Origin: DATAAP01 sp041690495
Lineage (GTDB): Bacteria > Pseudomonadota > Alphaproteobacteria > CACIAM-22H2
Assembly (NCBI GenBank): GCA_041690495.1
Contig: JAWLHE010000001.1
Span: 372,001 to 436,000 of the forward strand
Reading direction: 5' to 3'
DNA length: 64,000 nucleotides
Part shown: positions 47,891 through 56,533 of the stretch, piece by piece
Numbering within the stretch: the first letter of the stretch is position 1
Layout of the letters: each line of letters begins with the position of its first letter
Translations under genes and position numbers: made by a program
Notes under the pieces: model-generated
Database searches by the model: none
What the model was told of the DNA's origin: nothing
What the model saw: the letters and a program-made list of their open reading frames with translations, nothing else

Positions 47891-48271
47891 ATGACGGGCC
47901 AGCGCATCGACAAATGGCTGTGGAGCGCGCGCTTCTTCAAGTCCAGGGCGCTGGCAGCGAAGGCGTGTCATGACGGCCGGATCCGCGTCTCCGGCCAGGT
48001 GCTGACCAAGGCGCATTACGCGATCAAGGTCGGGGATGTGTTGACGTTTCCGCTCGGACCGAATATTCGGGTCGTCCGGGTTTCGGCGCTCGCTGTGAGA
48101 CGCGGACCGGCGGCGGAGGCGCGAGGCCTTTACGAGGATCTCGCCCCGCCTGTTCAGGCGCTCCCGGCACCGGATGTGTTTTTGGAACGGGGCAGCGCGG
48201 GGACTCCCGCCGGTGCCGGCGGAATGACGCGCAACGGCGAAGCGGCGCGACGGGACGAAGATACGAAGTAA
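47891..48271 (+). CDS. hslR: S4-domain RNA-binding protein (Hsp15-like)
   Basis: 126 residues with an S4 fold at the N-terminus: RIDKWLWSARFFKSRALAAKACHDGRIRVSGQ...TKAHYAIKVGDVLTF. Hsp15 rescues stalled 50S subunits carrying peptidyl-tRNA. A 40-residue C-terminal tail (Ala/Gly/Arg-rich) is longer than in E. coli Hsp15. It is downstream of the helicase and 13 bp ahead of the TerC gene, so RNA-related functions are grouped. Confidence 0.88.
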   Translation: MTGQRIDKWLWSARFFKSRALAAKACHDGRIRVSGQVLTKAHYAIKVGDVLTFPLGPNIRVVRVSALAVRRGPAAEARGLYEDLAPPVQALPAPDVFLERGSAGTPAGAGGMTRNGEAARRDEDTK

Positions 48272-48284
48272 AGGGGGAAGTCCG

Positions 48285-49019
48285 GTGGATATCCTGTTCG
48301 AGCCGCAGTTCTGGATCGCCCTGGCGCAGATCATCGGCGTCAACATCATCCTGTCAGGCGACAACGCCGTGGTGATTGCGCTGGCCTGCCGCTCGCTGCC
48401 GCCGCGCCAGCAGAAGCTCGGAATCATTTTCGGTGCCGGCGCCGCCGTGCTGCTGCGCATCATCTTCACGGTGTTCATCGTCTATCTGCTGACCATCCCG
48501 TACCTGAAATTCGCGGGTGGCCTGCTCCTGCTGTGGATCGGCTACAAGCTGATGCAGCCGGAAGACGAGGGCGACAAGGAGGTCAACGCCGCCGCGAACC
48601 TGATGGGCGCGGTTCGCACGGTGCTGATCGCCGACGCGGTGATGAGCCTCGACAACGTCATCGCGGTGGCCGCCGCGGCCGACAAATATGCCGGGCCCAG
48701 CCCGGAGACAGGAAAGCTGGCGCTGCTGGTCGTCGGCCTTCTCATAAGCATTCCGCTGGTGGTCTATGGGGCGACCCTGCTGCTCAAGCTGATCGGGCGG
48801 TTCCCGGTCATCGTCGTCCTCGGCGCCGCCCTGATCGGCTGGGTCGGCGGCGAGGTGATGGTTACCGATCCGGCCTGGATCGATTGGGTCGATGCCAACG
48901 CCCACTGGCTGCATTGGGGCGGGCCGATCATGGGCGCCGTGGCGGTGATCGCCATCGGCAAGCTGCTGGCGCGCGAGCCGGCCCATGCCGGGCTCGAGGA
49001 TCTCGAAGAAAAGAAGTAG
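48285..49019 (+). CDS. TerC-family membrane protein (YjbE type)
   Basis: 244 residues with about seven membrane segments. The family motifs are GDNAVVIALACRSLPPRQQ (about residues 24-42) and DAVMSLDNVIAVAAAAD (about residues 117-133), the metal-handling Asp/Asn pairs of TerC proteins. The start is GTG at 48285, with AAGGGGGAAG upstream. TerC proteins are implicated in metal-ion export, such as Mn2+, and in envelope homeostasis. It is followed by a universal stress protein gene nine bases later. Confidence 0.9.
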   Translation: MDILFEPQFWIALAQIIGVNIILSGDNAVVIALACRSLPPRQQKLGIIFGAGAAVLLRIIFTVFIVYLLTIPYLKFAGGLLLLWIGYKLMQPEDEGDKEVNAAANLMGAVRTVLIADAVMSLDNVIAVAAAADKYAGPSPETGKLALLVVGLLISIPLVVYGATLLLKLIGRFPVIVVLGAALIGWVGGEVMVTDPAWIDWVDANAHWLHWGGPIMGAVAVIAIGKLLAREPAHAGLEDLEEKK

Positions 49020-49028
49020 GAGCGTCCG

Positions 49029-49451
49029 ATGCTGAAGGTTCTGGTTCCGGTCGACGGCTCGGAGAACGCTCTGCGCGCGCTGCAGCACGCCTTGCGGCTG
49101 CAGCGCGAGCGCGGCGACATCGAGATCCACCTGCTCAACGTCCAGCCGCCGCTGAGCGGCGACGTCACGACCTTCGTCGGCAGCGCCACGGTCAAGGACT
49201 TCCATCGCGAGGAGGGCGAGAAGGCCCTTGCCTCCGCCAAGGCGCTGCTCGACCGCGAGCGCGCCGCCTACAAGCCGCATGTCACGGTCGGCCCGGCGGG
49301 CGAGTCGATCGCCGGCTTCGCCAAGAAGCTCGGTTGCGACGCGATCATCATGGGCACGCGCGGCCTGGGCGGGCTCAAGGGCGCATTGCTCGGCTCGGTA
49401 TCGACCGAGACGATCCAGCATGCCGAGATGCCGGTGACGCTGGTGAAGTAG
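49029..49451 (+). CDS. Universal stress protein (UspA family)
   Basis: 140-residue soluble protein. It starts KVLVPVDGSENALRALQHAL and carries the ATP-binding motif GTRGLGGLKGALLGSVST (about residues 111-128; G-2x-G-9x-G(S/T) pattern). It lies nine bases behind the TerC gene and probably shares its transcript. Usp proteins support survival under stress; its specific partner is unknown. Confidence 0.93.
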   Translation: MLKVLVPVDGSENALRALQHALRLQRERGDIEIHLLNVQPPLSGDVTTFVGSATVKDFHREEGEKALASAKALLDRERAAYKPHVTVGPAGESIAGFAKKLGCDAIIMGTRGLGGLKGALLGSVSTETIQHAEMPVTLVK

Positions 49452-49586
49452 CGCGCCGCTGAGCCCGATGCATTGTAATCCCGGAGCCGCGCAGCGGACG
49501 CATAGCCTTACTACCGACAGGGTTGCGCCACGACGGCGCGCCATGATACCGGAGGGCCCTTTCTTGGGTCCGGAGCACTCTTAGCG

Positions 49587-49925
49587 ATGACTTACGTCGT
49601 CACCGAAGCCTGCATCAAATGCAAATACATGGACTGCGTCGAGGTCTGCCCTGTCGACTGCTTCTACGAGGGCGCGAACATGCTCGTCATCAAGCCGGAC
49701 GAGTGCATCGACTGCGGCGTCTGTGAGCCCGAATGCCCCGCGGAGGCGATCGTCCCTGACACCGATCCCGGGGCCGAGAAATGGGTCGAGGTCAACCGGG
49801 AATACGCCGAGGTCTGGCCGAACATCACGCGCAAGGGCGACGCGCCGGCCGACGCCGATTCCTGGAAGGGAGTCGGCGGCAAATTCGACCAGCATTTCGA
49901 TCCGGCCCCTGCGAAGCGGGAATGA
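49587..49925 (+). CDS. fdxA: Seven-iron ferredoxin FdxA
   Basis: 112 residues. The N-terminus carries the ligands of the [3Fe-4S] and [4Fe-4S] clusters: CIKCKYMDCVEVCPVDCF and CIDCGVCEPECP. The C-terminal extension (KWVEVNREYAEVWPNITRKG) is typical of alphaproteobacterial FdxA. It acts as a low-potential electron carrier in the cytoplasm. It is followed by a likely intrinsic terminator, then by carD; this fdxA-carD neighbourhood is widely conserved in the class. Confidence 0.95.
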   Translation: MTYVVTEACIKCKYMDCVEVCPVDCFYEGANMLVIKPDECIDCGVCEPECPAEAIVPDTDPGAEKWVEVNREYAEVWPNITRKGDAPADADSWKGVGGKFDQHFDPAPAKRE

Positions 49926-49946
49926 AACACAATAGTGTTTTGTTTT
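49925..49946 (+). terminator. Intrinsic-terminator-like hairpin after fdxA
   Basis: AAACAC-AATA-GTGTTT followed by TGTTTT directly after the fdxA stop. The stem is short (6 bp) but has a T-rich tail, which is rare in this GC-rich window. It would separate fdxA from the carD leader. Confidence 0.55.
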
Positions 49947-50042
49947 CAGTGGCTTAACCTTAACGACCGCAGCCAATCCTTCCATTTTCCGGCAAACTGT
50001 GGTATTTTAGCTACAGTGCTAAGGCGATGACTTGACCGTGCC

Positions 50043-50135
50043 GCGGGTCCGACCCGCACGGAAACAGCCGACCTTGCAGCGTTGAGTCAGAACACTGGGC
50101 GCAGGTTGCGCCCAATGCGCGGGTTTGTCCCGCGC
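50043..50135 (+). promoter_or_regulatory. Three consecutive hairpins in the carD leader
   Basis: Stem 1 GCGGGT/ACCCGC (50043-50057), stem 2 TGGGCGCA/TGCGCCCA (50096-50114) and stem 3 GCGCGGG/CCCGCGC (50117-50135) lie in the 236 bp between fdxA and carD. Stems 2 and 3 are two bases apart and end 26 bp before the carD ATG. The preceding AT-rich stretch (49946-50015) is the likely promoter. Structure could tune carD translation or mRNA stability. Confidence 0.55.
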
Positions 50136-50161
50136 GTGCCGGACGATGGAGCCAACAAGTT

Positions 50162-50677
50162 ATGCGTAAGGTGTCGCGAGAAACCAACGAAGTCGGATAT
50201 AGCGTTGCTGATTTTGTTGTCTATCCTACCCATGGCGTCGGGAAGATCACGGGTATTGAGAACCAGGAAATCGCCGGTCAAAAGCTGCGGCTGCTGATCA
50301 TCCAGTTCGAGAAGGACCGGATGACGCTGCGGGTTCCGGTCAGCAAGGCCAAGAGCTCGGGCCTGCGACGGCTGAGCACGCGCAAGGAGATGCAGTCCGC
50401 CCTGACCACGCTCAAGGGCCGCTCGCGCGTCAAGCGCACGATGTGGAGCCGCCGCGCGCAGGAATACGAGGCCAAGATCAACTCCGGCGACCCGCGCTCG
50501 ATCGCCGAGGTCGTGCGCGACCTGCACCGCAACGCAGGCCAGCCCGACCAGTCGTTCAGCGAGCGCCAGATGTACCAGGCGGCGCTCGACCGGCTCGTGC
50601 GCGAATTCGCCGCCGTCGAGCGGATCTCCGAGGAAACCGCGACGCAGCGTCTTGAGGCGATGCTGAAGGCCGCCTGA
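50162..50677 (+). CDS. carD: CarD-family transcriptional regulator
   Basis: 171 residues. The N-terminal RNA-polymerase-interacting Tudor-like part contains DFVVYPTHGVGKITGIENQEIAGQ and YLI-type strands; the helical C-terminal part runs from about residue 75 (STRKEMQSALTTLKGRSRVKRTMWSRRAQEYEAK). CarD binds the polymerase beta subunit and stabilises open promoter complexes, notably at rRNA promoters. It sits behind a structured leader and ahead of a degenerate phosphatase-fold gene. Confidence 0.95.
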   Translation: MRKVSRETNEVGYSVADFVVYPTHGVGKITGIENQEIAGQKLRLLIIQFEKDRMTLRVPVSKAKSSGLRRLSTRKEMQSALTTLKGRSRVKRTMWSRRAQEYEAKINSGDPRSIAEVVRDLHRNAGQPDQSFSERQMYQAALDRLVREFAAVERISEETATQRLEAMLKAA

Positions 50678-50786
50678 TCGTCTTTCGATCGCAATGAACC
50701 GCGCGGCGGCCCGACGGCTGCCGCGCGGTTCGCATTTTCGCGACAGCGCTGGTACGACTCGGCGCAAGAGTCTTATTTTCCCGGTC

Positions 50787-51587
50787 ATGTCTGGAAGCGA
50801 CAAATTCGTGCCGCTGCGGCGTGCACAGCGGATCTGGGCGGTGGCGGCGATCCACGGCGACTCGTCGCGGCTCGCCTCCCTGCATGCCGCGCTGGCGCCG
50901 CGCTTCGGCGAGGCCGACCGGCTGGTCTATCTCGGCAACTATCTCGGCCGCGGCAACGACGTGCTCGGCACGGTCGACGAGCTGCTGCGCTTCCGCCGCG
51001 AGCTGATCGCCCGGCCGCGCATGTTCGCCTCCGACATCGTCTATCTGCGCGGCAGCCAGGAGGAGATGTGGCAGAAGCTGCAGCAGCTCCAGTTCGCGAT
51101 CAATCCGCGCGAGGTGCTCGAGTGGATGCTCTCGCACGGCGTCGGCGCGACGCTCGCGGCCTATGGCGGCGACGTCCAGAAGGCGGTCGTCGTCGCGCGC
51201 GAGGGCGCGACCGGGATCTCGCGCTGGACCAACGCGCTTCGCGCCGGCATCGCCGCCCATCCCGGACACCAGTCGCTGTTCAGCACCCTCAAGCGCGCAG
51301 CCTACAGCGACGACGGCGCGCTGCTGTTCGTCCATGCCGGCGTCGACGCCAGCCGGCCGCTGGCGGCACAGGGCGACGCGCTGTGGTGGGGTACGTCCAA
51401 TTTCGGCCACTGGCAGGCGCCGTACGAGGGCTTCCGCCTGGTCGTGCGCGGCTACGACCATGCCCATGGCGGCATGACCCGCGGGCCGTTCACGCTCACC
51501 ATCGACGACCGCTGCGGTTTCGGCGGCAATCTGGTCGCCGCGTGCCTCAACCGCGAGGGCGAGGTGCTGGAGTGGATCGAAGCGTGA
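50787..51587 (+). CDS. Calcineurin-like phosphatase-fold protein with degenerate active site
   Basis: 266 residues of a PPP-like metallophosphoesterase fold, but the metal ligands are replaced. The usual GDIHG reads AAIHG, GDxxDRG reads GNYLGRG, and GNHE reads GSQEE. A late HAG and a His-containing GYDHAHGG remain. It therefore probably binds rather than hydrolyses a phosphate ligand. The start ATG at 50787 (MSGSDKFVPLRR) is preferred over an upstream start at 50694. Its place just after carD suggests a conserved gene order in alphaproteobacteria; the role is unknown. Confidence 0.8.
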   Translation: MSGSDKFVPLRRAQRIWAVAAIHGDSSRLASLHAALAPRFGEADRLVYLGNYLGRGNDVLGTVDELLRFRRELIARPRMFASDIVYLRGSQEEMWQKLQQLQFAINPREVLEWMLSHGVGATLAAYGGDVQKAVVVAREGATGISRWTNALRAGIAAHPGHQSLFSTLKRAAYSDDGALLFVHAGVDASRPLAAQGDALWWGTSNFGHWQAPYEGFRLVVRGYDHAHGGMTRGPFTLTIDDRCGFGGNLVAACLNREGEVLEWIEA

Positions 51588-51660
51588 GCCGTCCCTGGCG
51601 CGGGATCAGGTCGGACCGCACCGGCACCGATCCTGGACCGGTCCCTATGCATTCTCTTGC

Positions 51661-51686
51661 GTAGGCGCGGGGCTCAGACCCGCCCT
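51661..51686. repeat. Degenerate copy of the GC-rich palindromic repeat
   Basis: GTAGGCGCGGGGCTCAGACC followed by CGCCC resembles the GTAGGGGCGGG...CCCGCCCCTAC palindromes but pairs poorly. It lies between the convergent phosphatase-fold and protease genes. Confidence 0.4.
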
Positions 51687-51734
51687 TTTGCGGTCCGTCC
51701 GCGTCTCCTCCGGTTCGATCCGACCGGATGTGCG

Positions 51735-53225
51735 CTATTCGGTGATGATCTTCACGCGCTGCCCGGTGCGCACGCCCGCATCGGGTGCAATCCCGTTCAG
51801 CACGCGGAAGCGCGCGACCTGCGCGGTGTCGAAGGCCATGCGCCGTGCGAGGCTGTCGACCGTGTCGCGGGCGCCGACGGTCACGACGCGAACGCGCAGC
51901 GGCTTGGCGTTCGCCGCCTCCCGCTCGCTCAGCCTGCGGAACGAGTAGGTCGTCTTGCGCAGCGCCTCGTTGAACGAGGCGGCCTGCGCCGCCGGCGTCA
52001 GGAAGATGAATCGGTAGATCGTCTTCGGATCGAAGCGGATGGCGACGAGCCGCGCCTCGACCGGGCCCGCATTGGTGCGGCCCTGGACCGCGCCGGTCGC
52101 CGCCTCCATGCCGTTGATCTCGATCCGCTCGATGTTGCGGAGCCGCGCGCCGCCGAGGCTGGCCTGCGCGACGTAATTCTGCATCGCCATGCCGGCGGTC
52201 TGCGGCCGCGTGTCGCGGTCGAAGACGATGGCGGTGCCGTTCGGCCCCTGGGCCTTCACGTTGTTGTCGCTGTTGATCAGCATGAATCCGGGCGGCACCT
52301 CGAACTGGAAACGCAGCGCCGGGTGGACGAAAGTCCGGTTGCGGACGAACCCGCCCTCACGGCCGCCGCCATAGGCCATGCCGTCGATTGCGTCCAGGTA
52401 CTCGGCGGCAGCGATGCGCGGCTGCGCCGGCGATCCATCCTGCGCCTCCGCGGCCGCGATCGCCTCGCGCACGCGGTCCTGGGTGCGCGGGTGCGTCGCC
52501 ATGATGTTGAAGTCGTTGGCGGCACCCGGCTTGCCGGCGAGTTCCGCCGCCAGCGCGCTTTCCCCCTGGAGCTTGGCGAGGAAGGATGACACCGCCGCCG
52601 TGTCGTAGCCGCTGCGCGCGAGATAGCGCACGCCGAGCGTGTCGGCCTCGAATTCCTGCTCGCGCGAGAAGCCGGCCAGGTAGATCTGGCCGGCCTGGGC
52701 GCCGACCTGGCCGATGACGTTGGTGCCGAGGAAGATGCCCTCGAGAATGCCGACCGCCGCCGTCGCAAGGCCGGTCGCGACGCCGCGGCTGTAGCGCTGT
52801 GCCGTGTGGCGCGCGGTGATGTGGCCGATCTCGTGGCCGATCACGCCGGCCAGCTCCGCCTCGCTCGAGGCCAGCGTCAGCAGGCCGCGCGTCACATAGA
52901 CATAGCCGCCGGGCAGCGCGAAGGCGTTGGTGATGTCGCTGTCGAGCACCGTGAAGGTGAATTTCAGGTCGGGCAGCTCCGACTGCCTGGCCAAGCTTTG
53001 GCCGATGCGGTCGACATAGGCGCGCAGCTCCGGGTCGCCGATCTCGCCGCCGAACTGGCGGACGATCTGCGGGTGCTGCTCGCGCCCGACCTCGAGCTCC
53101 TGCTCGGGCGACATGAAGCCGGTGAAGCTGCGCGCGCCCGTCGCCGGGTTGGTCTCGCAGCCGCCCAGCAGCGGCAGGAGTGCCGCGAGGGCCAGCAGCG
53201 CCGTGCGCAGTCCGTTCCGTTTCAT
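51735..53225 (-). CDS. M48-family zinc metalloprotease lipoprotein with LysM-like C-terminus
   Basis: 496 residues. A lipobox (LLPLLGGC, Cys about residue 23) predicts lipid anchoring. The protease domain has HEIGHITARH (HExxH) near residue 130, and the third ligand Glu is probably in SREQEFEADTLG. These are the features of BepA/YfgC-like periplasmic proteases that survey outer-membrane protein assembly. The last 55 residues (VTVGARDTVDSLARRMAF...LNGIAPDAGVRTGQRVKI) resemble a LysM peptidoglycan-binding module. It overlaps the nuclease stop (ATGA). Confidence 0.9.
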   Translation of the reverse strand: MKRNGLRTALLALAALLPLLGGCETNPATGARSFTGFMSPEQELEVGREQHPQIVRQFGGEIGDPELRAYVDRIGQSLARQSELPDLKFTFTVLDSDITNAFALPGGYVYVTRGLLTLASSEAELAGVIGHEIGHITARHTAQRYSRGVATGLATAAVGILEGIFLGTNVIGQVGAQAGQIYLAGFSREQEFEADTLGVRYLARSGYDTAAVSSFLAKLQGESALAAELAGKPGAANDFNIMATHPRTQDRVREAIAAAEAQDGSPAQPRIAAAEYLDAIDGMAYGGGREGGFVRNRTFVHPALRFQFEVPPGFMLINSDNNVKAQGPNGTAIVFDRDTRPQTAGMAMQNYVAQASLGGARLRNIERIEINGMEAATGAVQGRTNAGPVEARLVAIRFDPKTIYRFIFLTPAAQAASFNEALRKTTYSFRRLSEREAANAKPLRVRVVTVGARDTVDSLARRMAFDTAQVARFRVLNGIAPDAGVRTGQRVKIITE

Positions 53226-53977
53226 CGCTCGATCACCTCGATCTCCTCCGGCCGCGAAATCTCGATCAGCGGGCCGTTGTACCATTCGATCCAGCCGCGC
53301 ACGCGGACCATTCTCCCCTGCAAGGCGGCAAGGTCAAGGTCGAGCGCCTCGAACCGCCTTCGCGCCGCCGCGGGCACCAGCACGGTGAAGTCGCTGCGCC
53401 AGTCCGCGCCGAAATTGAGGAACACGCGGCCGCCCTTGCGCGCCACGTCGCGCACCTCGCCCTCGACGAGCTGAAACGTGTCGAGGAAGCGCGCCGCGTC
53501 GTCGGCGCCGAGGATGCGGTACTGCGGCAGCGCCCACAGCCCGCGCCGCGCTTCGCGCGCCTCCGCCTCCCTGGCCAGCAGCGCGCCGAGCGGGGCGCGG
53601 TCGTCCGCGGCGATGACGACGCGGGCGAGGCCCCGCGCCACCAGCTCGGCCTGCAGCCAGCGGCCGTTCGCGTCGGTGGCGTGGGCGACGAGCCGGCCGT
53701 AGCGGTCGGTCGCGGCGCCGCGCGCGGCCAGCCAGACCGCGCGCCCCTCGACCAGCGCCGCGAGCGCGCCGCGCGCCGCCTCGGCCAGGGCGCGATGGCG
53801 CTCCGGCGGCGGCAGGTCGAGCGCGGCGAGGCGGACGGTGCGGCCGTCGGCCAGTTCGAACGTGGCGCCGTCGATGACGCGGGCGACGGCGCCGCGCTCG
53901 TCCGCCGCCGGCCCGGCCGCGAGCGCCGCCCGGCACAGCGCCAGGGCCAGCAGGACCGCAGCTAGGCCGACGCGCAT
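53222..53977 (-). CDS. Secreted thermonuclease (SNase-like) family protein
   Basis: 251 residues with a signal peptide (cleavage near ALAAGP, residue 21). The SNase pattern is present in GAVARVIDGATFELADGRTVRLAALDLPPPE and DRYGRLVAHA, though the canonical catalytic Arg/Glu/Arg set is only partly clear. The C-terminal half (EGEVRDVARKGGRVFLNFGADWRSDFTVLV) looks like a beta-barrel nucleic-acid-binding module often attached to such nucleases. It is the first gene of a two-gene operon with the M48 protease. Confidence 0.82.
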   Translation of the reverse strand: MRVGLAAVLLALALCRAALAAGPAADERGAVARVIDGATFELADGRTVRLAALDLPPPERHRALAEAARGALAALVEGRAVWLAARGAATDRYGRLVAHATDANGRWLQAELVARGLARVVIAADDRAPLGALLAREAEAREARRGLWALPQYRILGADDAARFLDTFQLVEGEVRDVARKGGRVFLNFGADWRSDFTVLVPAAARRRFEALDLDLAALQGRMVRVRGWIEWYNGPLIEISRPEEIEVIER

Positions 53978-54027
53978 GCGGCGTTATACCTCTGCATGCA
54001 GGTTGACGCGCGGGTCCGCGCGCGGCA

Positions 54028-55005
54028 ATGCTGCCGCCCATGCCTGCCGCCGACTCCTCCCGCCGCACCGATCTCTACCCGCCGATCGAGCCGCATGCCG
54101 CCGGCATGCTCCGCCTCGACGGCCGCCACCAGATGTACTGGGAGGAGAGCGGCAACCCGCGCGGCGTGCCGGTGCTGTTCCTGCATGGCGGCCCGGGCGC
54201 GGGCGCGACGCCGGCGCATCGCCGCTTCTTCGATCCCAACCATTACCGCATCGTCATCTTCGACCAGCGCGGCGCCGGCCGCTCGACGCCGCACGGCGAG
54301 ACCATCGACAACACCACGCCGCTTCTGGTCGAGGACATCGAGGCGCTGCGCAAGCATCGCGGCATCGAGCACTGGCACGTCTTCGGCGGCTCGTGGGGCT
54401 CGACGCTGGCGCTCGCCTATGCCGAGGCGCATCCCGAGCGCGTCCGCGCGCTGATCCTGCGCGGCATCTTCCTGTGCCGGAAGAGCGAGATCGAGTGGTT
54501 CCTCTACGGCATCCGCAACGTCTTTCCGGAGGCGTGGCGCGCCTTCGCCGGCTTCCTGCCCAAGGCCGAGCGCCACGACCTGCTCGAATCCTATCACCGC
54601 CGCCTGACCGATCCCGATCCGGCGGTCCACCTGCCGGCGGCGCGGGCGTGGAGCATCTACGAGGGCGCGTGCTCGACCCTGCTGCCGAGCCCCGAGACCG
54701 TCACCGCCTTCGGCGAGGACCGCATGGCGCTGGGCCTCGCCCGCATCGAGGCGCATTACTTCCGCCATGGCATCTTCCTGCCGGAGAACGCGCTGCTCGA
54801 CAATGTCGGCCGCATCCGCCGCATTCCCGCGACCATCGTCCAGGGCCGCTACGACATGGTCTGCCCGGCGGTGACCGCCGACGACCTGAGCCGCGCCTGG
54901 CCCGAGGCGGAATACGTCATCGTCCCCGACGCCGGCCACTCGGCGATGGAGCCCGGCATCCGCTCCGCCCTCGTCGCCGCCATGGAAAAGCTCAAGCGGG
55001 TCTGA
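54028..55005 (+). CDS. pip: Prolyl aminopeptidase
   Basis: 325-residue alpha/beta-hydrolase (S33 family) that removes N-terminal proline. Signature GGPGAG (about residue 51), nucleophile elbow GGSWGSTLALAYAE (Ser about residue 116), QGRYDMVCPA near residue 277 with the catalytic Asp, and a His in PDAGHSAMEP complete the triad. The start is uncertain between 54028 and 54040, neither with a clear Shine-Dalgarno. Confidence 0.95.
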   Translation: MLPPMPAADSSRRTDLYPPIEPHAAGMLRLDGRHQMYWEESGNPRGVPVLFLHGGPGAGATPAHRRFFDPNHYRIVIFDQRGAGRSTPHGETIDNTTPLLVEDIEALRKHRGIEHWHVFGGSWGSTLALAYAEAHPERVRALILRGIFLCRKSEIEWFLYGIRNVFPEAWRAFAGFLPKAERHDLLESYHRRLTDPDPAVHLPAARAWSIYEGACSTLLPSPETVTAFGEDRMALGLARIEAHYFRHGIFLPENALLDNVGRIRRIPATIVQGRYDMVCPAVTADDLSRAWPEAEYVIVPDAGHSAMEPGIRSALVAAMEKLKRV

Positions 55006-55030
55006 CCGCCGGCGCCCGGCCGGCCCGGAT

Positions 55031-55211
55031 GTTTCACCGGTTCCGGGTGTTTCATCCGTTTCACGCGTTTCACCGTTTCACGCGTTTCACCGTTTCAGGG
55101 GAATGCGCGGTCGCGTGCCTTCGCCCGCCCCGCGACGGCCCTGGCGGGGGCGGGCGTGAAACAGGCAAGCCCTTGAATCGCAAGGCACACGCCCGCTGCT
55201 TCATTGCTTCA
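55031..55211. repeat. Dispersed element: GTTTCAC heptamer array plus 19-bp core (right copy, inverted)
   Basis: GTTTCAC-type heptamers start at 55031, 55049, 55058, 55067, 55075, 55084 and 55092 (8-9 bp spacing except the first). The core CCGCTGCTTCATTGCTTCA (55193-55211) is the exact complement of 26217-26235. It occupies the 301-bp gap between the convergent pip and patatin genes. Nothing else coding is seen there. Confidence 0.7.
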
Positions 55212-55306
55212 GGCGAGTCTGCAGTTGCGCCGGCTCCTCTCCGTTCGCGGCCGCTCGCGGCTCCGGGGCCAATCGGCGGCCGGGCCGGACTTTCCGACCC
55301 GCCGCG

Positions 55307-56533
55307 TCACGGCGGGTCGGTGCGCCAACTCGCCGGATCGGCGCCCATGCGCTCGCCCATGTCGGCCAGCACATTCATGACCTCCCTGTCGAACACGCCG
55401 GGCCGGGGCGGCGTCCAGTCGTCGGGCACGGCGATGTACCGCACCTCGACATCGACGCCGTACTGGAGCCGGTTGACGGCGGCGATCGCGAAGAGATGCC
55501 GCAGCGCGTTGACCGTGGCGCTGCGGCTCGAGGTATCGAGGCTGCGCGGCAGGACGGACCGCCAGTCCGGCTGCACCACCCGGGGCGGCGGCCGGAACTG
55601 GTTGTTGAAGATGATCCAGTATCGCGCCTTCGGCATCGGTATGTCCGGATAGAGGGTCTTCCAGATCGCCGTGGCATTGTCGTCGATCGTCATCCGCCCG
55701 CCATAGAGGATGTTGCCGGTCAGCGCGCCGTCGACATAGAGGCCGCCGTCGATCTCGCGCGGCGGAAACGCGCCCGGAATGGCCGAGGAGGCGAGCAGGA
55801 TGCGGTGAACGCGGTCCGGCTCGCCCGTCTCGAGCGCGCGCCTCGCCTCGGCCACCAGGTTCCAGGCGTGCATCTCGCCGTAATCCAGGTTCGACGTGTT
55901 CACGGCCAGCAGGCGTCCGTCCTTGCCGGCCTCCACCAGCCGCCGCAGCATGGTCTCGTCGAGCGCCGCGTGGATGTCCTTCTCGAGTCCGGGGATGTCG
56001 CCATACGACGTGCCGCCGGTGAGAAGCGACAAAAGGCCGCGCGGCCGAAACCAGTCCTTCCGCGGGTTGCGATAGAGCTCGACGATGTGATCGATCGACC
56101 GGTCGTCGCCAAGGAAGGCGAACGGCGCGATCAGCGCGCCCGTGCTGACGCCCGTCACCACGTCGAACTCCGGGCGGGTCATCGGCCCGGATACGCGTCC
56201 CCAGCCCTTGAGGACGCCGGCCCCGAACGCACCCCAGTCGCCGCCGCCCGAGAGGACCAGGAGGTCGATGACCGGCGGCGCGGGCGCGCGCCCGGCCTTG
56301 TAGGCATCGTAGTTCGCCTTGATCCGGGCGACGCCGCGGCGCGCCACGTCGAGCCGGAAGGCGGCCGCCTGGGCCTCGTCCGCCCAGCGCGCCGCGATCA
56401 GATCGGCCTGGGACCGCGGCAGACGCGGCAGCCCGCCGCCCGTGCACCCGGCCAGGGCGACGGCCGCCGCCAGCCCGAGCGTTGCGAGCCGGCGGACGAT
56501 ACCGGTCGACATCGACGTCGCATGAACGCCCAT
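55307..56533 (-). CDS. Patatin-like phospholipase lipoprotein
   Basis: 408 residues with a lipobox (AAAVALAGC, Cys about residue 28) and a patatin domain: oxyanion loop LSGGGDWGAFGAGVLKG (about residues 94-110), nucleophile elbow GVSTG and a DGG in the last third (GGLYVDGALTGN). A lipid acyl hydrolase at the outer or inner membrane is indicated. The open frame extends to 56899, but the extra 122 residues are Arg/Pro-rich; ATG 56533 begins directly before the signal peptide. It is divergent from pagL over 458 bp. Confidence 0.88.
   Translation of the reverse strand: MGVHATSMSTGIVRRLATLGLAAAVALAGCTGGGLPRLPRSQADLIAARWADEAQAAAFRLDVARRGVARIKANYDAYKAGRAPAPPVIDLLVLSGGGDWGAFGAGVLKGWGRVSGPMTRPEFDVVTGVSTGALIAPFAFLGDDRSIDHIVELYRNPRKDWFRPRGLLSLLTGGTSYGDIPGLEKDIHAALDETMLRRLVEAGKDGRLLAVNTSNLDYGEMHAWNLVAEARRALETGEPDRVHRILLASSAIPGAFPPREIDGGLYVDGALTGNILYGGRMTIDDNATAIWKTLYPDIPMPKARYWIIFNNQFRPPPRVVQPDWRSVLPRSLDTSSRSATVNALRHLFAIAAVNRLQYGVDVEVRYIAVPDDWTPPRPGVFDREVMNVLADMGERMGADPASWRTDPP

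Noticed and set aside
50694..50786. Upstream extension of the phosphatase-fold protein
   Set aside because: The N-terminal 31 residues are basic with no similarity to the fold; ATG 50787 starts right before the first strand.
55031..55098. Regular GTTTCAC array as a possible CRISPR
   Set aside because: Units are 7 bp with 8-9 bp period. There are no 23-47 bp repeats with variable spacers and no cas genes.
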